Assembly (NCBI RefSeq): GCF_002993885.1
Contig: NZ_CM009578.1
Coordinates: 1 to 64,000, forward strand
Length of the DNA: 64,000 bases
From: Sphingopyxis lindanitolerans
GTDB lineage: Bacteria; Pseudomonadota; Alphaproteobacteria; Sphingomonadales; Sphingomonadaceae
Direction: 5' to 3'
Positions 17,485 to 24,810 of the stretch are shown here, one piece after another. The notes under the pieces were generated by a model. It did no database searches, was not told the DNA's origin, and worked only from the letters and a program-made list of their open reading frames with translations. A program made the translations under genes and the position numbers. The stretch's first letter is position 1. Each line of letters starts with the position of its first letter.

Positions 17485-18450
17485 CTACCCGATCATGGCG
17501 CGATGCCGGACGCCGGAGGGCGTTTCGCCATAGGCCTTGCGGAAACTGTTGGTGAAATAGCTGAGATCGCCGAAGCCACAGCCATAGGCGATTTCGGCAA
17601 TCGTCCGCTTGGCAAGGTGCGGCATCGACAGACGGCGATAGGCCAGCGCCAGCCTCTCGCGCAGGACAAAGGCGGTGAAGGTCACACCGTCCGCCTCGAA
17701 CAGCAACTGAACCGACCGCGCACTCAATCCGGCGGCGGCGGCGGCGGCCCCGATGCCCAGCTCGGACGAGACCAGATGCGCGAGCGTCCAGCGCTTGATC
17801 GCGTCCAGCCGCGCGGCTCGCAGACCCCGTCCTGACGCGAGTTCCGTCGCATCGCGGTCGGTGCCGACCGCCAGCGCCACCAGGTCGGCGATATGGATAG
17901 CAACGCGATGCGCGAGCCGCGCCGCGGGGTCGGCATCGTGAAGCGCGCGATAGCCGCCGAGATAGGATTTCAGCAGCCGCATCGCTTGATTGTCGGGCGG
18001 TATGCGCTGCATGAGCGCGGCCTCGGCGTTGGGCAGCAAGGGGCATAGTACCGACCGTTGCAGCTTTACCGACACATGCGGAAAGGCTTCATAGGTTTCG
18101 AAATCCATCCGATCCGCACAGGACAGGAGGGCGGCCGATCCATCGGCGGGCAGCTCGTTGCCCAATTGCAGAACCCCGCCCTTGGCAGGCGATGTGCTCC
18201 AGAGCAGCGTGAAATCATCGTCGCCGCGCGAGAGATCGTAGCTCGATGCGAGATGCGGGGAAACCCACGCATCGGTGATGGTCACGCCCGGCAAAAAACG
18301 GGTTTCGACCTCCATTTGCGGATCGTCGGTCTTGGGAATGAGATCGAGGTTCGCAATCGCGCGTCCGGCAACCTCGCGCACCACTTCCCGGCGTTGGGGC
18401 CGCGGTATCGCGGCAAGCGAGAATCGGAACGTGGTCGCATCATTCTCCAT
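17485..18450 (-). CDS. AraC-family transcriptional regulator
   Basis: A 321-residue protein. The N-terminal 200 residues are a ligand-sensing type region without a recognised subfamily (TRFLPGVTITDAWVSPHLAS). The C-terminal 100 residues carry two helix-turn-helix units: IGAAAAAAGLSARSVQLLFE and KRTIAEIAYGCGFGDLSYFT, followed by the AraC signature SFRKAYGETPSGVR. Targets are unknown and no adjacent operon points to one. Confidence 0.88.
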   Translation of the reverse strand: MENDATTFRFSLAAIPRPQRREVVREVAGRAIANLDLIPKTDDPQMEVETRFLPGVTITDAWVSPHLASSYDLSRGDDDFTLLWSTSPAKGGVLQLGNELPADGSAALLSCADRMDFETYEAFPHVSVKLQRSVLCPLLPNAEAALMQRIPPDNQAMRLLKSYLGGYRALHDADPAARLAHRVAIHIADLVALAVGTDRDATELASGRGLRAARLDAIKRWTLAHLVSSELGIGAAAAAAGLSARSVQLLFEADGVTFTAFVLRERLALAYRRLSMPHLAKRTIAEIAYGCGFGDLSYFTNSFRKAYGETPSGVRHRAMIG

Positions 18451-18641
18451 ACGCGCGCTCCCCGTCGCCGAGCTAAGAGAATAGACCCAGATGTTATGGT
18501 TTCACGGAAAGCTATGGCCTGAATCCGGCCGCGTCAATCGCGCGCGGGTAAGCCATGGCAATCCAACGGCATTATCCGTTCATCGCCAGGCGATGCAACG
18601 AGATTGCGCCATAACTCCGGTCACATGACGGGACCAAGCAG

Positions 18642-19371
18642 CTAGCGCGGCTTCTCCAGCCACCAGCTTTGCCGCCAGCCATAGGCGCTGGTGATCGGAT
18701 CACCCGCGCCGTTGGTCGCGGGCCGGAAGCGGAAGCGATCCTCGATCAGCCGGCAGGTTGTCGCATCGAGCGAAGCATCGCCGCTCGACCGAGCGACGCG
18801 GCAGCCGGTGACCCGCCCCGTCGGCTGGATGGTGAAGCGCACTTCGACCTCGCCGCCGATCTTTGCGCGCGCCGCATCCCGTGGATAGTCGCGGTCGTTG
18901 ATCGTGCCGCTGCGCCACGCGGCCTTCGATCCGCCGCCGGTGCCGGTGCCCGATCCGCCCGCGCCGGTTCCGTTGCCGCCGCCCCCCCGCGCCCAATCCG
19001 GGGCCGGGATCGGGCGCCGCGCCCGCCGAAGCATCGCTGCCGATGCCGGGCTGCGGCGCGGCGGGGATCGGTGGCGGCGCGATCGGTGCGACCTTGGGTT
19101 TGGGCGCGGCGACGGGAGCCGCCCTGGCGCGCTTGTTCGCGGCCGAGGCCTTGCCGCTCGCCTTGTCGCTCTCCGCGGGTGCGGGCCGTTCCTTTTCTTG
19201 TGGAGGCGGCGGGGCGGGGAGGGTGATGGCGGCGATCGTTTCGCTCGCCTTGCGGATGACCGCGAGATCGAGCCCGCTCAAAAGAAGCAGGCCGACCGCG
19301 AGCAGCGCGATCAGGGTGCCGCCGCCCGCCGCGACGTGCTGCCGACCAGAAAGCTGCCCCGTATAGACCAT
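18642..19371 (-). pseudogene. TonB-family protein split by a frameshift in a G tract
   Basis: The N-terminal half (from MVYTGQLSGRQ at 19371) has a membrane helix and a Pro/Ala/Lys-rich spacer. It then runs into a seven-G tract (plus-strand C at 18982-18988) and changes to Arg-rich nonsense. The TonB C-terminal domain (YPRDAARAKIGGEVEVRFTI) is intact in another frame from about 19000 to 18642. Removing one G, or adding two, joins them into a normal protein of about 240 residues. This may be a real frameshift, a length-variable tract, or a sequencing error at a homopolymer. Confidence 0.72.
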
Positions 19372-19416
19372 GACACATCCCGAGCGCACGACTGCCGCGC
19401 GCTTTCGCCGCCGGTT

Positions 19417-20286
19417 TTAGAGGAAATCGTCTAGCGTGGACATGAACCGGTCGAACTGGTCGTGATGCAGCCAGTGGCCAGCATTTTCGAATTCGATCAC
19501 CTGCGCGCTATGGAAATGCGCGATGCGGCCATCCTGCGCCGGGTTCGACGCCCAACTGTCGGCGCCATAGAGAAGCAGCGTCGGGCAGGCGATCGCCGAC
19601 CAGAGCGATTCGATATCGGCCTGCGGCAGGTCGACCACTGGCCAGACGTTCAGATAATTGTCGAACTTCCAGCTCCAAGTGCCGTCCTCGTTGCGGCTGA
19701 TGCCGTGGATCGTCAGGTGGCGCGCCTGTTCGGGCGACAGATAGGCGTTTTCGGCCATCATCCGCGCGAGCGCGTCGTCGAGCGTCGCATAGCGGCGCGG
19801 CGTGCGGCCCGCCGCCTGCCTCTTGTCGTCGATCCATTTGCGGAAACGCTCGGCGAAGGGTGTCGCCGCGCGTTCGGCGAGGATTTTCGGCGACGGGCCG
19901 AGCCCTTCGATGGCGACCAGCTTGCGGACATTTTCGGGATAGAGGCCGGTATAGCGCAGCGCGATATTGCCGCCCATCGAATGGGCGACGATCGTCACCG
20001 GCGCGAGGTCGAGCTGGTGGACGAGTTGCGCGAGATCATAGACGAAGGCGCCCATCTCGTAATTGCCGTCGGGTGCCCAGGCACTGTCGCCATGGCCGCG
20101 CAGGTCGGGCGCGATGACGTGCCAGCGGTCGCGCAGCCTCTCGGCGACCCAGTCCCAGTTGCGGCAATGGTCGCGACCGCCGTGGACGAGAAGCATCGGC
20201 GGCGCGTCCTGGTTGCCCCAGTCTGCATAGTGCAGCTTCAATCGCTGCGAGACGAAACTGTTCGAGGTGGGACCGGCACTTGCCAT
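19417..20286 (-). CDS. alpha/beta-fold hydrolase
   Basis: A 289-residue enzyme from MASAGPTSNSFVSQRL at 20286. The canonical core is present: oxyanion segment LLVHGGRDH, the DLRGHGDS loop, nucleophile elbow AHSMGG with Ser103, the acidic residue in LLLYGADSW and the catalytic His in ENAGHWLHHD. A helical cap lies at about residues 130-200. Epoxide hydrolase/esterase-like; substrate not predictable. It is transcribed divergently from the SDR gene with about 90 bp between the starts. Confidence 0.87.
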   Translation of the reverse strand: MASAGPTSNSFVSQRLKLHYADWGNQDAPPMLLVHGGRDHCRNWDWVAERLRDRWHVIAPDLRGHGDSAWAPDGNYEMGAFVYDLAQLVHQLDLAPVTIVAHSMGGNIALRYTGLYPENVRKLVAIEGLGPSPKILAERAATPFAERFRKWIDDKRQAAGRTPRRYATLDDALARMMAENAYLSPEQARHLTIHGISRNEDGTWSWKFDNYLNVWPVVDLPQADIESLWSAIACPTLLLYGADSWASNPAQDGRIAHFHSAQVIEFENAGHWLHHDQFDRFMSTLDDFL

Positions 20287-20375
20287 CGGCGCATCCTTAT
20301 TGTCTGGTCGGGTTTCAAAAGGCGACGGGTCTCGATCCGTCAAGCCCCATCGCCGCAACTGGGAGAAACGGGAGT

Positions 20376-21167
20376 ATGACGACCTTTCGGGATAATCTGC
20401 TGGCGGGCAAGACCGCTTTCGTCGCGGGCGGCACCAGCGGGATCAATTTGGGCATCGCAAAGCGCTTTGCCGAATTGGGCGCGAAAGTGGCGGTCGCGGG
20501 CCGCGATCCCGACAAGGCGCAGCGCGCCGCCGCCGAGATCGGGCGCGACGCGATCGGCCTGTCGGGCGATGTACGCGATTACGTGGCGATTCGCGGGGTC
20601 GTGGAGGAGGTTGCGGACAGGCTCGGCCCGATGGACATCGTCATTTCGGGCGCGGCGGGCAATTTTCTGGCCCCGGTGCTCGGCATGTCGTCGAACGCCT
20701 TTCGCACCGTCGTCGATATCGACCTCAACGGCACCTTCAACGTGTTTCGCGGCTGCCACGATCTGCTGAACCGGCCCGGCGCTTCGCTGATCGCGATCAC
20801 CGCGGGGCAGGCGATCAACGCCTCTGCGTTGCAGGCGCATGCCTGCGCCGCAAAGGCGGGGATCAACCAGTTGATCCGCGTCCTTGCGCTCGAATGGGGG
20901 CCGGAGGTGCGCGTCAACGGCATTTCGCCGGGGCCGATCGCCGATACCGAAGGGATGAAGCGGCTCGCCCCCGATGCCGAAACGCGGGCGGCGCATTACG
21001 ACCGGATCGCGATGAAGCGCTGGGGGAAGGTCGAGGAGGTCGCCGAATCGGCAGTCTTCCTCTGCTCGCCCGCGGCGGGCTACATCACCGGGACAATCCT
21101 CGACTGCGACGGTGGCAGTCAGATCGGCGACGCATCGCGCGGCGATCTCGCGAAGGGCATGGCTTGA
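20376..21167 (+). CDS. SDR family oxidoreductase, 2,4-dienoyl-CoA reductase-like
   Basis: A 263-residue Rossmann enzyme from ATG 20376 (GGGAGT upstream). The NAD(P) motif GGTSGINLGIAKR is at about residues 18-30. The classical YxxxK is replaced by AHACAAKAG and the NAG motif reads SGAAGN, as in the 2,4-dienoyl-CoA reductase/enoyl-CoA reductase branch, where catalysis uses a different arrangement. The C-terminus GYITGTILDCDGGSQIG is standard. It likely acts on unsaturated acyl-CoA thioesters in fatty-acid oxidation; other SDR roles are possible. Confidence 0.85.
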   Translation: MTTFRDNLLAGKTAFVAGGTSGINLGIAKRFAELGAKVAVAGRDPDKAQRAAAEIGRDAIGLSGDVRDYVAIRGVVEEVADRLGPMDIVISGAAGNFLAPVLGMSSNAFRTVVDIDLNGTFNVFRGCHDLLNRPGASLIAITAGQAINASALQAHACAAKAGINQLIRVLALEWGPEVRVNGISPGPIADTEGMKRLAPDAETRAAHYDRIAMKRWGKVEEVAESAVFLCSPAAGYITGTILDCDGGSQIGDASRGDLAKGMA

Positions 21168-21172
21168 AGGCA

Positions 21173-21208
21173 AAAACGCCGCCAACCCGTGGAGGGTGGC
21201 GGCGTTTT
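21173..21208. terminator. bidirectional factor-independent terminator
   Basis: AAAACGCCGCC (21173-21183) pairs perfectly with GGCGGCGTTTT (21198-21208) around a 14-base loop. A and T tails on each side allow use from both strands: after the SDR gene on plus and after tRNA-Val on minus. Confidence 0.85.
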
Positions 21209-21211
21209 GAA

Positions 21212-21286
21212 TGGTGGGCGTGGCAAGGATTGAACTTGCGACCCCTGCGATGTCAACACAGTGCTCTACCACTGAGCTACACGCCC
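21212..21286 (-). tRNA. tRNA-Val(GAC)
   Basis: Reading the minus strand gives GGGCGTGTAGCTCAGTGG, an anticodon loop TTGACAT (GAC, valine), the T-loop GTTCAATCC and an encoded CCA end. The acceptor stem GGGCGTG/CACGCCC pairs fully. It is 75 nt with CCA. Confidence 0.96.
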
Positions 21287-21342
21287 ATCCCTTGGGGTGA
21301 CGCGCCCCCTAAAGGCCCCGGCGTCGCTTGGCAAGCCTTTCG

Positions 21343-21720
21343 TTAGGACTGGCTCGACCGGTCGGCGCGGTCGAAGAGCGTGTCGACCTCGCGTACCAGA
21401 TCCTTGAGGTGGAAGGGCTTTGACAGCAGCTTCGCCTGCGGCACATTTTCCTCGGCGCGGAGCGATACGGCGGCAAAGCCGGTGATGAACATCACTTGCG
21501 TCTGCGGCGCGACCTTGGCGGTGTGCTGCGCAAGCTCGATCCCGTCCATTTCAGGCATGACGATGTCGGACAGCAGCAGGTCGAAGGTTCCCGAATCGAT
21601 ATAGGGGACCGCCGCGGTGCCGCGATCGACGGCAGTGACATGATAGCCGGCGCTGGTCAGCGCGCGCGCCAGATATTCGCGCATCACATCATCATCTTCG
21701 GCAAGCAATATGCGAATCAT
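21343..21720 (-). CDS. cpdR: response regulator CpdR-like (receiver only)
   Basis: A 125-residue single receiver domain from MIRILLAEDDD at 21720. The acidic pocket is E8-D9-D10, the phospho-acceptor is Asp52 (LLSDIVMPEMDG), Thr in MFITGFA, and Lys in LSKPFHLKDLV. Sequence and size match alphaproteobacterial CpdR, an adaptor that directs ClpXP proteolysis in the cell-cycle phosphorelay. As in other alphaproteobacteria it lies next to an N-formylglutamate amidohydrolase gene, here divergent. Confidence 0.88.
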   Translation of the reverse strand: MIRILLAEDDDVMREYLARALTSAGYHVTAVDRGTAAVPYIDSGTFDLLLSDIVMPEMDGIELAQHTAKVAPQTQVMFITGFAAVSLRAEENVPQAKLLSKPFHLKDLVREVDTLFDRADRSSQS

Positions 21721-21858
21721 CTGACAATCAATTCCCTGGTCCCGCGGCGCCGGTCTGGTCCGGCACCCTCTGTTTAGCGCGTCATCCTGATAGCGCGAGA
21801 CCTTTAACAAATTCCGGTCGTACTGGATTCATCTGTCGATTTTTGGCACGCTTTGACG

Positions 21859-22734
21859 ATGTCGTTTCACGTCCCATCGTCCGCAGCCATCGCCATCGAC
21901 CGCCCAGCCATGCCCGGCCCGGTCGTCGTGTCGGTCTCGCACGCGGGGCGCATCTATCCGCCCGAGATCCTGGCCGCGGCGCGCGTCGATCGATCGACGC
22001 TCGAGCGCCTCGAGGATAGCTGGTGCGACCTGATCGCCGCGAAGGCGGTCGAGGCGGGTGCGACGCGGGTGCAGGCGCTGTGGGCGCGTGCGGTCGCCGA
22101 CTGCAACCGCGGCGAAGGCCAGATGGCGCCGACGGAGGTCGTGCCGTCGCTTCGCCCCCGCTTCTCGGCGCCGGGCCGCAAGGAGCGCGCGGGACTCGGC
22201 GTCGTGCCGACGCGCCTTGCCGATTGCGGGTCGCTGTGGAAACGGCCGATCGATGGGCCGCAACTCGACTGGCGGCTCGACACGCTGCACCGGCCGTTTC
22301 ATCGCGCGCTCGCCGCCGAACTGGCGGTTGCCCAAAGGCTGTTCGGCCGGGCGATCCTGATCGACCTGCACAGTATGCCGCCGATCCCGCGCGGACAGCC
22401 GGGGCACGGCGCGGGGATTGTCATCGGCGATCGTTTCGGCGGAACCGCGGATGAGGCGTTGATCAAGTCGATCATCGACGAAGCCGAAGGCCTTGGCGTT
22501 CCTGTCTCGCGCAACCAGCCTTATGCTGGCGGACATATCGTGCGGACGCACGGCAAGCCGATGGATGCGATTCAAGCGGTGCAGATCGAGATCGACCGCA
22601 GCCTTTATCTCCATCCCGACCGCACTCCAGACCCCGAACGCGTGGCGGCGCTTCGCGACTGGTTTTCCGGGCTCGTCGAAACGGCAGGGCGGATTTGTCC
22701 TGCCGGCGATGTCTTGCCACTCGCTGCCGAATAA
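21859..22734 (+). CDS. N-formylglutamate amidohydrolase
   Basis: A 291-residue zinc hydrolase from MSFHVPSSAAIAIDRP (ATG 21859; a TTG two codons earlier is less likely). Family signatures are VSVSHAGRIYPPE with a metal His, EDSWCDLIA, RAVADCNRG, LIDLHSMPP with a second His, GIVIGDRFGG and NQPYAGGHIVRTHG. It cleaves N-formylglutamate to formate and glutamate at the end of histidine breakdown, or acts on related N-formyl amino acids. No hut genes are visible. Its stop overlaps the A tract of a minus-strand terminator. Confidence 0.9.
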   Translation: MSFHVPSSAAIAIDRPAMPGPVVVSVSHAGRIYPPEILAAARVDRSTLERLEDSWCDLIAAKAVEAGATRVQALWARAVADCNRGEGQMAPTEVVPSLRPRFSAPGRKERAGLGVVPTRLADCGSLWKRPIDGPQLDWRLDTLHRPFHRALAAELAVAQRLFGRAILIDLHSMPPIPRGQPGHGAGIVIGDRFGGTADEALIKSIIDEAEGLGVPVSRNQPYAGGHIVRTHGKPMDAIQAVQIEIDRSLYLHPDRTPDPERVAALRDWFSGLVETAGRICPAGDVLPLAAE

Positions 22735-22764
22735 AAAACCACCTCGTACCGAAGTACGAGGTGG
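22733..22764 (-). terminator. factor-independent terminator, UUCG loop
   Basis: On the minus strand CCACCTCGTAC pairs perfectly with GTACGAGGTGG around a TTCG tetraloop (22739-22764), followed by TTTTTT (22738-22733). There is no T tract on the plus side, so it acts on leftward transcripts. Confidence 0.85.
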
Positions 22765-22843
22765 CCAGGGTCCAGGGAGGACGCACCCACGTCTTGCGAC
22801 AGGGCACTCGCCACGATGGAAAGGGGGAAAACCACGGTGGCGT
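22733..22843 (-). ncRNA. candidate small RNA with pyrimidine-rich loop and terminator
   Basis: On the minus strand a sigma70-like promoter (22850-22878) is followed about 7 bases later by a hairpin (22809-22842). Its stem is CGCCAC/GTGGCG plus GTGG/CCAT, and its loop reads UUUUCCCCCUUU. A perfect UUCG-capped terminator closes the unit about 110 nt from the start. C/U-rich loops of this kind are typical of trans-acting small RNAs that pair with Shine-Dalgarno sequences. The region has no credible ORF. The promoter, loop and terminator are seen; transcription and function are inferred. Confidence 0.5.
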
Positions 22844-22849
22844 AACGAC

Positions 22850-22878
22850 AATCTATGCATTGTCGCGCCGAGATACAA
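22850..22878 (-). promoter_or_regulatory. sigma70-like promoter of the candidate small RNA
   Basis: Minus strand: -35 TTGTAT (22878-22873), 17-base spacer, -10 TAGATT (22855-22850). The predicted start, near 22843, falls exactly at the 5' edge of the first hairpin. Confidence 0.4.
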
Positions 22879-22973
22879 GAGCCCGTTGATTACAAAAGAA
22901 ACCGATCTGGCGGGGCGCCATTTTCGGCGCGCCAATGCGGCCCATTGGGTCGCCGATCCGGTTCAAGAAATAT

Positions 22974-23018
22974 TGGTCGGGGAGAGAGGATTCGAACCTC
23001 CGGCCCCTGCCTCCCGAA
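22974..23018 (-). other. attL: 45-nt 3' fragment of tRNA-Pro(CGG)
   Basis: Minus strand reads TTCGGGA (anticodon loop, CGG), GGCAG (3' anticodon stem), the T-arm GGAGGTTCGAATCCTCT and the acceptor end CTCCCCGA followed by CCA. No D-arm or 5' acceptor stem follows to the right, where phage sequence begins. The break falls in the anticodon loop, a usual crossover place for tyrosine integrases. The complete tRNA should be regenerated at the far right end. Confidence 0.85.
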
Positions 23019-23173
23019 AACGCTGACCCTGCTCGCATCCGCGCATTTGCGTCGTTCGGCATCGTATGTCGGCCAACCGAATCGTATCTGTTCCCGAAAC
23101 GTCCCGGAAAAAGGTTCAAGCCGAACCTAGGAGCACTGTCTTTCCTCCCCCTCTCCACACGGGGAGAAGCGCG

Positions 23174-23953
23174 ATGAGCGGGGCTGTCGAGGTCATCGGC
23201 AACGCGATCGTGTATCTAGGCGACTGCATGGAGGTGCTGCCAAGGCTGGACGTTGTTGACGCAGTTATAGCGGACCTTCCTTACGGTACGACCCAGAACA
23301 AGTGGGACTGCGCGCTGCCGCTGGGTGATTTGTGGCGGCAATATCGTCGATTGGCCCCGCTTGTGGTGCTGACTTCTCAAGGCGGGTTCACCGCCGAATT
23401 GATCTGTTCGAACCGCGCTGGTTTCAAATACAAGATGGTCTGGGAAAAGTCGAAGGCGACCAACTTCCTCAACGCCAAGAAGCAGCCACTTCGTAAGCAT
23501 GAGGACATCTGCGTCTTTGGGCGCGGCGCGTACAATCCGCAGATGCAGCCGGGGAAGCCCTACAACAAGGGTGTCCGCAAAGACCAGCTAACTGGCAGCT
23601 ATGGTGACTTCGCTCCGGTGAAGGTGGCCAGCATGGGCGAGCGCTATCCGACAGACGTGATCTATTTCCCGACCGCCGAGAGCGAGGGGCCTGTCGTCCA
23701 TGGAACGCAAAAGCCGCTGGCGCTGATGCGTTACCTCGTCCGCACCTTCACAAACCCCGGCCATACCATTCTCGACAATGCGATGGGTAGCGGGACAACC
23801 GGAGTTGCAGCGCTTGCAGAAGGTCGCAAGTTCATCGGCATCGAGCGCGATCCCGTCTTTTTCCACCTTGCCTGTCGGCGGATCGAGGAGGCTCACCGCC
23901 AAGGAGAATTGTTCTCCGGCCCCCCCACCCATCCCATGGGAGCATCGCAATGA
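23174..23953 (+). CDS. beta-class site-specific DNA methyltransferase (N6-adenine or N4-cytosine)
   Basis: A 259-residue enzyme. The catalytic motif comes first (ADLPYGTTQNKWD, about residues 33-45, a D-L-P-Y variant of DPPY) and the AdoMet motif last (DNAMGSGTTGVAALAEGRKFIG, 201-222), which is the order of beta-class amino-methyltransferases. The start at 23174 is chosen because upstream sequence encodes no conserved residues. No restriction partner is adjacent, so it is an orphan phage enzyme, probably protecting phage DNA or modifying host regulation. First gene inside the left prophage end. Confidence 0.9.
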   Translation: MSGAVEVIGNAIVYLGDCMEVLPRLDVVDAVIADLPYGTTQNKWDCALPLGDLWRQYRRLAPLVVLTSQGGFTAELICSNRAGFKYKMVWEKSKATNFLNAKKQPLRKHEDICVFGRGAYNPQMQPGKPYNKGVRKDQLTGSYGDFAPVKVASMGERYPTDVIYFPTAESEGPVVHGTQKPLALMRYLVRTFTNPGHTILDNAMGSGTTGVAALAEGRKFIGIERDPVFFHLACRRIEEAHRQGELFSGPPTHPMGASQ

Positions 23954-24138
23954 CGGGGCTCCTCTTCAAACTTCGCGTTCTGAGGCTTCTCGTCGGGGGA
24001 GCGTTCGAGGAATGGCGGGACAGTGTTTGGCGTCGTGACCTTGACGCCCCTTATTGCTGTGACGGCCGCGAATGCTGCTGCGCCGCGACAACTGTCCGAG
24101 AGCTTTGGTCATCACATATCGACGGAGACCCCTCATGA
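23950..24138 (+). CDS. small Cys-rich phage protein
   Basis: A 62-residue protein (MTGLLFKLRVLRLLVGGAFE) whose start overlaps the methyltransferase stop (ATGA). The C-terminal half carries four Cys (APYCCDGRECCC), possibly a small metal site. No family recognised. Coupling on both sides supports it as a real gene. Confidence 0.55.
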   Translation: MTGLLFKLRVLRLLVGGAFEEWRDSVWRRDLDAPYCCDGRECCCAATTVRELWSSHIDGDPS

Positions 24139-24458
24139 CCACCCCATCCCCCCGCCTTGATGGTGGGCACACGGCAGGGCCTGTCGAAATTCTGCTCGAC
24201 AACCTCAATGATCGGCAGCGGGCGTTCATCCTGAAAATGAAGCCGCACGCTCAATCGCAACGGATGAGCGCGACAGATTGGGAATCCGTCGATGCGTGCA
24301 TTGATCTAGGCGATGAGTTTTGGCCAAGCACATATTGGTTCGGTGGGATGCTCCTCACTTGGGTGAACGGGCGAGCGAAGCGGACATTCTGCTTCAACGC
24401 TGACGGCCTCGATGTCCGCGCCGCCATCGCCCGCGCCCGAGGCGAAGATCATGCTTGA
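24135..24458 (+). CDS. hypothetical phage protein
   Basis: A 107-residue protein from MTTPSPRLDGGHTAGPVEIL, with ATG 24135 overlapping the upstream stop (ATGA). It is soluble and mixed helical/beta (DNLNDRQRAFILKMKPHAQ, then FWPSTYWFGGMLLTWVNG). Not recognised. It overlaps the XRE gene by 8 bp. Confidence 0.58.
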   Translation: MTTPSPRLDGGHTAGPVEILLDNLNDRQRAFILKMKPHAQSQRMSATDWESVDACIDLGDEFWPSTYWFGGMLLTWVNGRAKRTFCFNADGLDVRAAIARARGEDHA

Positions 24459-24783
24459 GGGGCTGATAGAACGGGAGCCTTCCGACTTCGACGCGTTGCT
24501 GGCAAGCTATGGAGAGCGTGTCCGGGATCGACGCAAGGCCTTGGGGCTAACGCTCGACAAGGTGGCCGCCCATGCCGGGCTGACGAAATCCTACGTGTGG
24601 GAAATCGAGAACGGCAAAAGCAAGAACCCGACACTCCGCACGGCGCATGGCCTTTGTCGCGCGCTGGGCTGGACCTTCGCTGACCTTGTCGGGGTTTCGG
24701 AGCACGCTGACACACTTGATCCTGTCGCGGTCAACATCGCGATCCAAGTGGATGCGGCCCTCCGCGCAAGGATTTCGTCATGA
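24451..24783 (+). CDS. XRE-family helix-turn-helix regulator
   Basis: A 110-residue protein starting MLEGLIEREPSDFDALLASY. The helix-turn-helix is clear: YGERVRDRRKALGLTLDKVA then AHAGLTKSYVWEIENGKSK (about residues 21-59). It lies in the left prophage operon between accessory genes and the cytosine methyltransferase, so it may control methyltransferase expression like a C-protein. The main lysogeny switch is elsewhere (58746-59698). Confidence 0.82.
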   Translation: MLEGLIEREPSDFDALLASYGERVRDRRKALGLTLDKVAAHAGLTKSYVWEIENGKSKNPTLRTAHGLCRALGWTFADLVGVSEHADTLDPVAVNIAIQVDAALRARISS

Positions 24784-24810
24784 CCACCGCGAGCAGAGAG
24801 GGTGGGAGGG

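Noticed and set aside
22855-23177. Short frames reading GREDSNLRP and similar around the tRNA fragment
   Set aside because: These are the usual false translations of a tRNA T-arm and have no coding support.
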